Assembly (NCBI GenBank): GCA_016867005.1 | Contig: VGKM01000017.1 | Coordinates: 1 to 14,017, forward strand | Source: Candidatus Omnitrophota bacterium | Lineage (GTDB): Bacteria; Omnitrophota; Gorgyraeia; Gygaellales; Profunditerraquicolaceae | DNA length: 14,017 nt | Direction of reading: 5' to 3' | Shown: piece by piece, positions 1 to 5,239 of the stretch | Numbering within the stretch: the first letter of the stretch is position 1 | Layout: the number at the start of each line of letters is the position of its first letter | Translations under genes and position numbers: made by a program | Notes under the pieces: model-generated | What the model saw: only the letters and a program-made list of their open reading frames with translations | Told to the model about the DNA's origin: nothing | Database searches by the model: none

Positions 1-813
1 ATAAGCCACAATTTTAAGATAGCTATGGTGGCAGTAGTTTTCTTTCTGGCATTATTCCGCCTTTTGGATATTTTTTATCTGCCTGCATTCAGCCCGGGAG
101 TTGATTTAATCTCTGATAAAATAATTTTGACTGTAGTATTATTGGTCCTGGTTTACTTATGGATCCAGGAGACCAAGGATTATAATACTTTATTGACGTT
201 AAACAAAGACCTGGAGGCAAGCCACGAGCAGCTTAAGCAGGCAGAAATCGAAAGCATCTCGGCATTGATTAAGGCAGAAGAAGCTAAGGACCCTTATACC
301 GTAGGGCATTCGGAAAGAGTGACAAAGATCTCGGTAGCCATAGCCGAAGAAATGAATTTGGGCGAAGATTTTCAATTGACCCTTTACCGGGCAGGCCTTT
401 TGCATGATATAGGAAAAATCGGCATTAAAGATGCAATTCTTCTTAAAAAGGAAAAATTAACCGATGATGAGTGGGAGATCATCAAGAGCCATTCAACTAA
501 AGGCGCGGCTATCTTAAAACCCCTGAAGTTTTTATCGGAAGAAATCGAGATAATCCTTGATCACCATGAGCGCTTTGACGGCAAAGGTTATCCTTACGGA
601 TTAAAAGGCGATGAAATCCCTCTGGGCGCCTTGATCATTGCCGTTGCAGATGCATTTGATGCAATGAATTCATTACGGCCTTACCGTGAACCGCTGGCAA
701 GGAACGTGATTATTGAAGAACTAAAGAAGGGGCAAGGTACACAGCATAAGGCGGAAATATCTGACACCTTTCTGCGGCTGCTCGAGAAAAGGCCGCAGAT
801 GTGGGCCCGGTAG
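1..813 (+). CDS. Membrane-anchored HD-GYP domain protein, probable cyclic-di-GMP phosphodiesterase (5' end outside window)
   Basis: The frame is open to the left window edge. The first ATG (25) lies in a hydrophobic segment and has no ribosome binding site, so the gene probably starts upstream. Counting from that Met, two membrane segments (about 1-20 and 32-48) are followed by a short coiled coil (about 50-85) and a full HD-GYP domain. Visible metal and catalytic positions are H95/R98, the HD pair H127-D128 with K131, H156, H180-H181, D185, the GYP triplet at 188-190, and D209. Family knowledge: HD-GYP proteins hydrolyse cyclic-di-GMP to pGpG or GMP at a di- or tri-iron centre on the cytoplasmic side. 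Two family positions look drifted: the usual DRPYR reads LRPYR, and the C-terminal GTQFDP-type segment reads GTQHKA. No sensor domain is visible, but one could lie upstream. The domain call is firm; activity is inferred. Confidence 0.9.
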   Translation: MSHNFKIAMVAVVFFLALFRLLDIFYLPAFSPGVDLISDKIILTVVLLVLVYLWIQETKDYNTLLTLNKDLEASHEQLKQAEIESISALIKAEEAKDPYTVGHSERVTKISVAIAEEMNLGEDFQLTLYRAGLLHDIGKIGIKDAILLKKEKLTDDEWEIIKSHSTKGAAILKPLKFLSEEIEIILDHHERFDGKGYPYGLKGDEIPLGALIIAVADAFDAMNSLRPYREPLARNVIIEELKKGQGTQHKAEISDTFLRLLEKRPQMWAR

Positions 814-828
814 CCGGATAAAATAATG

Positions 829-834
829 AAGGAG
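829..834 (+). promoter_or_regulatory. Ribosome binding site deciding the lipoprotein start
   Basis: AAGGAG lies 9 bases before the ATG at 844. It is too close to the ATG at 838 and lies downstream of the ATG at 826. Only a start at 844 also gives a standard lipoprotein signal peptide, so 844 is the likely start. Confidence 0.75.
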
Positions 835-843
835 CGTATGATA

Positions 844-1878
844 ATGAAAAAGTTTTTGTTTTTTTGCATCTGTGTCATTTTATTGCCAGGTTGCGCAACA
901 TATAAATATAACAAAGGAAAGGCGTCCGACGAAAATGGGTATGTTGTTTCGCGCGATGAAACCGCGGTCTTGGAATATACCGTAGGCCCTACGGGCCAGA
1001 CGCCGGAAGACCTGGATTTAGCAAAAGAAAGGTTTACGAGGCGGAAAGCGACTGTCGAGTATTATTATAAGCAAATGGGTAAAATGGAGAGCCGTTTTCA
1101 GCAGACGTTTATTAATTGGCCTAAGTTTCTTTTGGGCGTTGTTACCGGCCCTTTCCGGATGCCTTTTGCGGCACGCCAGGATTATAAATACGAACATTAT
1201 CCTGAGTACAGGAAGAAAGTCCAGGAAAAAGAAGCAAGGGAAGAGGCCATGGAACAGGCGCGTATTAAAGAGTTACAGGGCAAGCTCAATAAATATATCA
1301 TGAACGATTTAGAAGCCGAAGAGTATGCGGATCAGAAGTTCGGCAAAAGGATCAAAGCAGAGCCGGAGAAACAGCCGGTTGTTGAGGAAATAATTGTTAA
1401 GGAAGAAATTTTGGTGCCTCCTAAGAGCGAAGAAATTGCCTTAGTTGAAAAAGAAAAAGAAGTAATTGTCGCAGAGCCCGAAAAAGAAATTAAAACAGAG
1501 CCGGAATCACCCAAAATTGATAAACCAAAAGCTCCAAAAGCCAAAAAGGTTAGAGCAAGGCCCGCCCCAAAGTTAAAACCGCCGAAGGAAATAACAGTTA
1601 CGGACGGCCCAAAGGCATTTATTATGGCCAAGCCCATAAAAGGTTATTCCCCTCTTAAGGTGCGTTTCTGGGGTTCAAAATCATTTAGCCCTAAAGGCAG
1701 GATAGTATCCTATCTATGGGATTTTGGCGACGGAGACACTTCCAAGAAGATGGATCCGGTTAATACTTTTTATAGCTCAACAAGCGAGCCGAAACAATTC
1801 GAGGTCACTTTGACTGTCCAGGACAATAAAGGGCAGGTTTCAACTGCAAATTTAACAATCGAAGTTTTGAATAAGTAA
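844..1878 (+). CDS. Lipoprotein with C-terminal PKD domain, function unknown
   Basis: A start at 844 gives 344 residues. The N-terminus is a lipoprotein signal peptide: two lysines, a hydrophobic stretch, and the lipobox LPGC with the lipidated cysteine at residue 17. Ala follows the cysteine, so by the E. coli sorting rule the protein would go to the outer membrane. Residues about 20-160 form a charged, partly helical region rich in Tyr, Lys and Glu, with no family I recognise. Residues about 165-250 are a low-complexity linker, first Glu/Lys/Val-rich, then Lys/Pro/Ala-rich. Residues about 252-344 form a PKD-type beta-sandwich with the diagnostic WDFGDG motif (bases 1717-1734) and a closing TLTVQD strand. 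PKD domains usually serve extracellular adhesion or binding. A periplasmic, envelope-spanning or surface role is inferred; the ligand is unknown. Spacing suggests cotranscription with the HD-GYP gene and the aldolases. Confidence 0.8.
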   Translation: MKKFLFFCICVILLPGCATYKYNKGKASDENGYVVSRDETAVLEYTVGPTGQTPEDLDLAKERFTRRKATVEYYYKQMGKMESRFQQTFINWPKFLLGVVTGPFRMPFAARQDYKYEHYPEYRKKVQEKEAREEAMEQARIKELQGKLNKYIMNDLEAEEYADQKFGKRIKAEPEKQPVVEEIIVKEEILVPPKSEEIALVEKEKEVIVAEPEKEIKTEPESPKIDKPKAPKAKKVRARPAPKLKPPKEITVTDGPKAFIMAKPIKGYSPLKVRFWGSKSFSPKGRIVSYLWDFGDGDTSKKMDPVNTFYSSTSEPKQFEVTLTVQDNKGQVSTANLTIEVLNK

Positions 1879-1891
1879 GCTAGGAGCTGCA

Positions 1892-2842
1892 ATGTTCAGA
1901 GAGAAAATTAAGGTTTTGGACTGTACCATAAGAGATGGAGGATTGATTAACAACCATGATTTTGACATGCGTTTTGTCCGGGAGGTCTATAAAGCTGTTT
2001 CCGAGGCAGGCGTGGATTATATGGAGATCGGCTATAAAAATTCAAAAAAGCTTTTTTCACCGAAAGAATATGGCAAATGGAAATTTTGCGAAGATGACGA
2101 TCTGCATAAGATAATCGAAGGCATTGAATCGAATACAAAACTTTCGGTAATGGTAGATGTGGATAGGGTTGATGTTGAAGATGTCAGTCCTGCTAAAAAT
2201 AGCCCCGTTAAGATGATAAGGGTCGCTACTTATGTAAAAGATATCGATAAAGCAATATACCTGGTAAATCATTTTGCGGACAAGGGCTATGAAACGACCG
2301 TTAATATCATGGCGATCTCCAAGGCCTTGGATAATGAATTAAACGAATGCCTCCATCAACTGGAAAAAGAATGTGCGGCTCAGGCAGTATATATCGTGGA
2401 TAGCTACGGCGCGCTGTACCAGGAGACAACGGAATTTCTGATTAAAAAAGCAAAAGACATTTTAAAGAGCAAGGAAGTGGGTATTCATGCGCATAATAAT
2501 CAGCAGCTTGCCTTCGGCAATACTATTGAGGCGATCATTCACGATGCTAATTACCTTGATGCTACTGTTTTTGGTTTAGGCAGGGCAGCCGGGAACTGCC
2601 CTTTAGAGTTACTATTGGGGTTTCTCAAAAATCCGAAGTTTGATATCCGGCCGATACTTGATTTGATTTCTAACGAATTTATCCCCTTGAGGGAGAAAAT
2701 CGAGTGGGGTTATATTATACCGTATGCGATCACCGGCATACTTGATGAGCATCCCCGTGCTGCCATGGCGCTGCGCGGCAGCGATAAAAAAGAAAATTAC
2801 CGGGAGTTTTATGAAAGCCTGATCGGGGCGGATGAAGAATAA
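1892..2842 (+). CDS. HMGL-like (DRE-TIM) aldolase, 4-hydroxy-2-oxovalerate aldolase-like
   Basis: This 316-residue TIM-barrel protein belongs to the HMG-CoA lyase / isopropylmalate synthase / DmpG superfamily. The signature DCTIRDGG spans residues 10-17, where D10, R14 and D15 would be catalytic or metal-binding. The metal-binding HAHN motif (H199 and H201) sits in strand 7, and GLGRAAGNCPLELL lies at about 228-241. Family knowledge: these enzymes use a divalent metal for C-C bond cleavage or formation around pyruvate- or acyl-CoA-derived enolates. The length is close to 4-hydroxy-2-oxovalerate aldolase, but no acetaldehyde dehydrogenase partner (DmpF/MhpF) is adjacent, so the catechol pathway is unlikely. 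The actual substrate cannot be read from sequence. AGGAG at 1882-1886 supports the start. The stop codon directly abuts the ATG of the next aldolase gene, implying coupled expression. Confidence 0.8.
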   Translation: MFREKIKVLDCTIRDGGLINNHDFDMRFVREVYKAVSEAGVDYMEIGYKNSKKLFSPKEYGKWKFCEDDDLHKIIEGIESNTKLSVMVDVDRVDVEDVSPAKNSPVKMIRVATYVKDIDKAIYLVNHFADKGYETTVNIMAISKALDNELNECLHQLEKECAAQAVYIVDSYGALYQETTEFLIKKAKDILKSKEVGIHAHNNQQLAFGNTIEAIIHDANYLDATVFGLGRAAGNCPLELLLGFLKNPKFDIRPILDLISNEFIPLREKIEWGYIIPYAITGILDEHPRAAMALRGSDKKENYREFYESLIGADEE

Positions 2843-3478
2843 ATGGATATCCGGTCCTTCAGCAGATTGCCGATTCTGGGGATCATCCGCGGCATAAAAC
2901 TTGAAGAAGCCGAGCCGCTTCTGGAGGCCGTAATCCGTTCGGGGTTGGAGACCATAGAGATCACCATGAATACGGCCAATGCCCCGGAATTGCTGCGTAA
3001 AGCGGCCAAGTTGTCAGGTTCGAAGCTGACGGTCGGGGCAGGCACGGTAACTGACAAAGAAAGCCTTGATCTGGCATTGGATAGCGGGGCGGCTTTTATT
3101 GTCATGCCGGTTGCGGCCCGCGAGGTGGTGGAATACTGCGTTAAAAAAGAAATACCTGTTTTCCCTGGGGCATTTACGCCTCAGGAAATATACGATGCCT
3201 GGAAAATGGGCGCTACCATGGTAAAGGTCTTTCCGGCTAAATTCTTCGGCCCGGAATATTTCAGGGAGATCAAGGCACCGTTTGATGATATCAAACTTTT
3301 AGCTTGCTCCGGAGTAACGCCGCAGAATTTGAAGGATTATTTTGCCTGTGGCGCTGACGCCGTTAGTTTCGGGGCAAGCGTTTTTAGAAGAGAGTGGCTT
3401 GAGAAAAAGGATTATCAGGGTATTGAGCGGATAATTAAGGACTATATCCTTTCATTCAAAGAAAATGTGCCCCGATAG
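2843..3478 (+). CDS. KDPG/KHG-type class I aldolase (Eda-like)
   Basis: At 211 residues this is a normal length for 2-keto-3-deoxy-6-phosphogluconate / 4-hydroxy-2-oxoglutarate aldolases. These cytoplasmic enzymes cleave 2-keto-3-deoxy sugar acids to pyruvate plus an aldehyde through a Schiff base. Visible landmarks are LPILGIIRG (9-17), the catalytic Glu in IEIT (E39), VGAGTV (64-69), the Schiff-base lysine in VKVFPA (K128), and CSGVTPQN (155-162). Two details differ from E. coli Eda. The LRT triplet, whose Arg contacts the phosphate, reads MNT (42-44), and the stretch FGPEYF (135-140) looks more like the KDPGal aldolase DgoA. The sugar-acid substrate is therefore left open. No edd, kdgK or sugar-acid dehydratase gene is nearby. 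The gene starts directly after the TAA of the DRE-TIM aldolase gene with no gap, so the two are probably translationally coupled. Confidence 0.85.
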   Translation: MDIRSFSRLPILGIIRGIKLEEAEPLLEAVIRSGLETIEITMNTANAPELLRKAAKLSGSKLTVGAGTVTDKESLDLALDSGAAFIVMPVAAREVVEYCVKKEIPVFPGAFTPQEIYDAWKMGATMVKVFPAKFFGPEYFREIKAPFDDIKLLACSGVTPQNLKDYFACGADAVSFGASVFRREWLEKKDYQGIERIIKDYILSFKENVPR

Positions 3479-3866
3479 CGATAAGCGCCGCAGCAAGCGG
3501 CTTATGGCGGATTTTACGCTTACTTACCAGGTAGACCATCCGTTAAACCTGCGTATTGATGCCGGGTGAAAAACAGACATTGTTGCTTTGATGTTTGACC
3601 TAAGCGAATACGGCATGGCGGTGTCTACAAATTACAATATTCCCGTTAGGACTTTACTCCAGATCAAATTTACCTTGATCAACCTGAACGCCCCAGCCGA
3701 AGACCAGGTAAAATCGATGCAAATAACGGCAGAGGTAAAATCCAACATCCAGGTTGATAAAGATGAATACCGCCTGGGCCTAAGTTTTGCGGAAATAAAA
3801 GAGGAAGATAGGATGGCTATCGCCCAATTCGTTAAAGAATCATCATTCCGGAAAAAAGATGGCTGA
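3465..3866 (+). pseudogene. PilZ domain protein gene interrupted by an in-frame TGA
   Basis: Read from the ATG at 3465, which overlaps the end of the aldolase gene by 14 bases, the frame encodes a PilZ-like protein of about 133 codons. It has the cyclic-di-GMP-binding arginine motif (KRRSKR, residues 7-12), a first beta strand (DFTLTYQV), then the second motif DLSEYG with its conserved D/NxSxxG pattern, and further beta strands to the TGA at 3864. An in-frame TGA at 3567-3569 (codon 35) splits the two motifs. Coding similarity continues on both sides without a frame change, so this looks like one substitution, for example GGA (Gly) to TGA, rather than an indel. A sequencing or assembly error or stop readthrough are alternatives. 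The intact part from 3588 lacks the arginine motif and would not be expected to bind cyclic-di-GMP. The end overlaps the next gene by 8 bases, as in a working operon. Confidence 0.7.
3588..3866 (+). CDS. Open C-terminal part of the PilZ domain protein (possible reinitiation product)
   Basis: This 92-residue frame is what an automatic caller would report. It begins at an internal ATG 18 bases after the in-frame TGA and has no ribosome binding site. It contains DLSEYGMAV and the remaining PilZ beta-barrel strands but lacks the N-terminal arginine motif encoded before the TGA. Production by translation restart is possible but unsupported. I regard it as the downstream half of the interrupted gene rather than a gene of its own. 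Confidence 0.45.
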   Translation: MMFDLSEYGMAVSTNYNIPVRTLLQIKFTLINLNAPAEDQVKSMQITAEVKSNIQVDKDEYRLGLSFAEIKEEDRMAIAQFVKESSFRKKDG

Positions 3867-4275
3867 TTTCGGTGTCAGCAGGGATAAAGAAAAAGAGCTT
3901 TTGAAGAAAATGTCTTCTTTGGGCATAAAAGAAGGCGATATCATCGAGAAATTTATCAGGTCCGGCGGCCCGGGAGGGCAGAATGTCAATAAGACCTCTA
4001 CGCGGGTATATATTAAACATCTGCCGACGGGGATAGAAGTCAGGTGTCAGCAAGAGAGGGTGCAGGCGCTTAACCGTTACCTTGCGCGCAGCATCCTTGT
4101 AAAAAAAATTGAAAATATCGTTTTGGGCAGGATGAGCCAGGAACGTAAACGCATAGAGAAGATCAGGCGCCAGAAACGTAAACGCTCTAAGAGGGCGAAG
4201 TTAAAAATCCTGGAGCAGAAACGGCGGCATTCTGATAAAAAAAAGCTGCGCAGGAAAATAAATGATAGCGAATAA
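3859..4275 (+). CDS. Small release-factor-like protein with GGQ motif (RF-1 domain, ribosome-rescue type)
   Basis: At 138 residues this is only the catalytic domain of a class I release factor, with no codon-recognition domain. SGGPGGQNVNKTSTRV (35-50) carries the GGQ tripeptide (39-41) that triggers peptidyl-tRNA hydrolysis on the ribosome, followed by KHLPTGIEVRCQQERVQ. From about residue 97 to the end the protein is almost entirely Lys/Arg with some Glu/Gln. Such tails in ArfB (YaeJ) and mitochondrial relatives enter the empty mRNA channel of stalled ribosomes. The LPTGIEVRCQ segment looks closer to the MTRFR/C12orf65-type and to RF1/RF2 than to E. coli ArfB. Role inferred: rescue of stalled ribosomes, or release of nascent chains from split large subunits. 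The ATG lies inside the 3' end of the PilZ frame (8-base overlap), implying coupling. Confidence 0.85.
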   Translation: MADFGVSRDKEKELLKKMSSLGIKEGDIIEKFIRSGGPGGQNVNKTSTRVYIKHLPTGIEVRCQQERVQALNRYLARSILVKKIENIVLGRMSQERKRIEKIRRQKRKRSKRAKLKILEQKRRHSDKKKLRRKINDSE

Positions 4276-4279
4276 GGAG
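4274..4279 (+). promoter_or_regulatory. Ribosome binding site deciding the TMEM175-like start
   Basis: AAGGAG lies 9 bases before the ATG at 4289. The more upstream ATG at 4262, inside the previous gene, has no such site and would only add a charged nine-residue extension. Confidence 0.65.
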
Positions 4280-4288
4280 AGGGTGGGT

Positions 4289-4876
4289 ATGGAATTTAAA
4301 ACTAACCGTATTGAGGCGTTGAATGACGGTATCTTTGCTATTGCTATGACAATATTGATTATCAGTTTCGAGACTTTATTCCAGCAGCCGGATTTCCTAA
4401 ACGAATCTTCTCTCTTGAGTTTAATATCGCAGCTATGGCCGGATTTCCTGCATTACTGTATAAGTTTCCTGCTCTTAGGAATTTTTTGGATCCAGCACCA
4501 CAATCATTCGCACTACATAAAAGGTTCTAATACACAATCCCTCTACATAAATATTATCGGCCTGATGTTTATCAGTTTGATCCCCTTTTCAGCTTCAATT
4601 GCAAGCGATTACGCTCACTTGCGCCCAGCCGCCCTGCTTTTTGAAATAAACCTTTTGTTGGCGGGGGTGGCGTTCTTTGCATACTGGGCCTATGCTTCGG
4701 GAAAGCGCAGGCTGACCGATGATTCCCTTGATGCTAAGACCAAAAGTTACTATACACGCAGGAGTTTGGTCATACCCCTTGTTTCTTTGATAGCGATTTG
4801 CCTTGCTTTTGTTAATCCAAGGATAAGCACGATGTTGTATTTGCTCGTTCCGGTTATCCTATGGGTATATAAATAG
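4289..4876 (+). CDS. TMEM175 / DUF1211-family membrane protein, putative potassium channel
   Basis: A start at 4289 gives 195 residues, a normal length for bacterial TMEM175 proteins. The family signature occupies the first helix: NRIEALNDGIFAIAMTIL, matching the RxxxFSDxxxA pattern but with Leu-Asn-Asp in place of Phe-Ser-Asp. Six hydrophobic segments are visible: TM1 at the signature, TM2 with the FWIQHH histidine pair, TM3 (IIGLMFISLIPF), TM4 (LLLAGVAFFAYWAYA), TM5 (VIPLVSLIAICLAF) and TM6 at the C-terminus. Family knowledge: characterised members are potassium-selective leak channels that assemble as tetramers in bacteria. Channel activity here is inferred from family only. The preceding gene overlaps the unused ATG at 4262 but ends 13 bases before 4289. 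The TAG stop lies directly before the rpsO promoter. Confidence 0.82.
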   Translation: MEFKTNRIEALNDGIFAIAMTILIISFETLFQQPDFLNESSLLSLISQLWPDFLHYCISFLLLGIFWIQHHNHSHYIKGSNTQSLYINIIGLMFISLIPFSASIASDYAHLRPAALLFEINLLLAGVAFFAYWAYASGKRRLTDDSLDAKTKSYYTRRSLVIPLVSLIAICLAFVNPRISTMLYLLVPVILWVYK

Positions 4877-4905
4877 TTGACGGATAAAAATAATTATCGT
4901 ATAAT
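4877..4905 (+). promoter_or_regulatory. Sigma70-type promoter for the rpsO operon
   Basis: TTGACG (4877-4882) and TATAAT (4900-4905) are separated by exactly 17 bases, a near-consensus vegetative promoter. It starts on the base after the TAG of the upstream gene. The predicted transcript start is near 4912, leaving a leader of about 19 bases to the rpsO start. Confidence 0.85.
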
Positions 4906-4914
4906 ATCTTCTCT

Positions 4915-4923
4915 AAAGGAGGT
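4915..4923 (+). promoter_or_regulatory. Strong Shine-Dalgarno deciding the rpsO start
   Basis: AAAGGAGGT, complementary to the 16S rRNA 3' end, ends 7 bases before the TTG at 4931. It fixes that codon as the start rather than the TTG at 4877, which belongs to the -35 box. Confidence 0.85.
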
Positions 4924-4930
4924 GGCAAAG

Positions 4931-5200
4931 TTGGTTCTAGTTAAAGACAAGAAAAAGAAAATCATTGAAAATTATAAGGTCCATACCAAAGACACTGGTT
5001 CTGCTGAGGTGCAAATAGCGCTCCTCTCTGAGAGGATTAGCATGTTAAGTGAGCATTTCAAGCTCCATAAAAAAGACCATCATTCTCGCAGGGGCCTTCT
5101 GGCATTGGTAGGAAGGCGCCGCAGGCTTTTAAGCTATCTCAAGAAAAAAGATGTTAAAAAGTATGAAGAGATCTTGAGTAAGCTAAATCTTCGGAAGTAA
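4931..5200 (+). CDS. rpsO: Small ribosomal subunit protein S15
   Basis: From the TTG at 4931 the product is 89 residues, the standard S15 length. It starts (M)VLVKDKKKKIIENYK and contains the family core DTGSAEVQIALLSERI, then HKKDHHSRRGLLALVGRRRRLLSYLKK. S15 is a primary 16S rRNA-binding protein of the 30S platform, and the LL-VG-RRRLL helix is its rRNA and intersubunit contact region. A longer frame opens at 4877, but those extra 18 codons cover the promoter and ribosome binding site, so they cannot be translated from this promoter's transcript. The gene is followed after 39 bases by pnp, the common bacterial order. In E. coli S15 represses its own translation; no matching pseudoknot is evident in this very short leader. 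Confidence 0.96.
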   Translation: MVLVKDKKKKIIENYKVHTKDTGSAEVQIALLSERISMLSEHFKLHKKDHHSRRGLLALVGRRRRLLSYLKKKDVKKYEEILSKLNLRK

Positions 5201-5239
5201 TCTAGCCGTTAATTAAATCCTTAAAGAAAGGTTTATCTG

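Noticed and set aside
3567..3569. The in-frame TGA as selenocysteine
   Set aside because: PilZ domains have no selenocysteine position, the aligned residue is not a redox site, and I see no bacterial SECIS-like stem-loop right after the TGA.
3567..3569. UGA recoded as glycine (as in Absconditabacteria and Gracilibacteria)
   Set aside because: TGA ends ftsK, the rodZ-like gene, cinA and thpR in normal overlapping arrangements, and the long pnp, ftsK and rimO frames contain no in-frame TGA, so the standard code applies.
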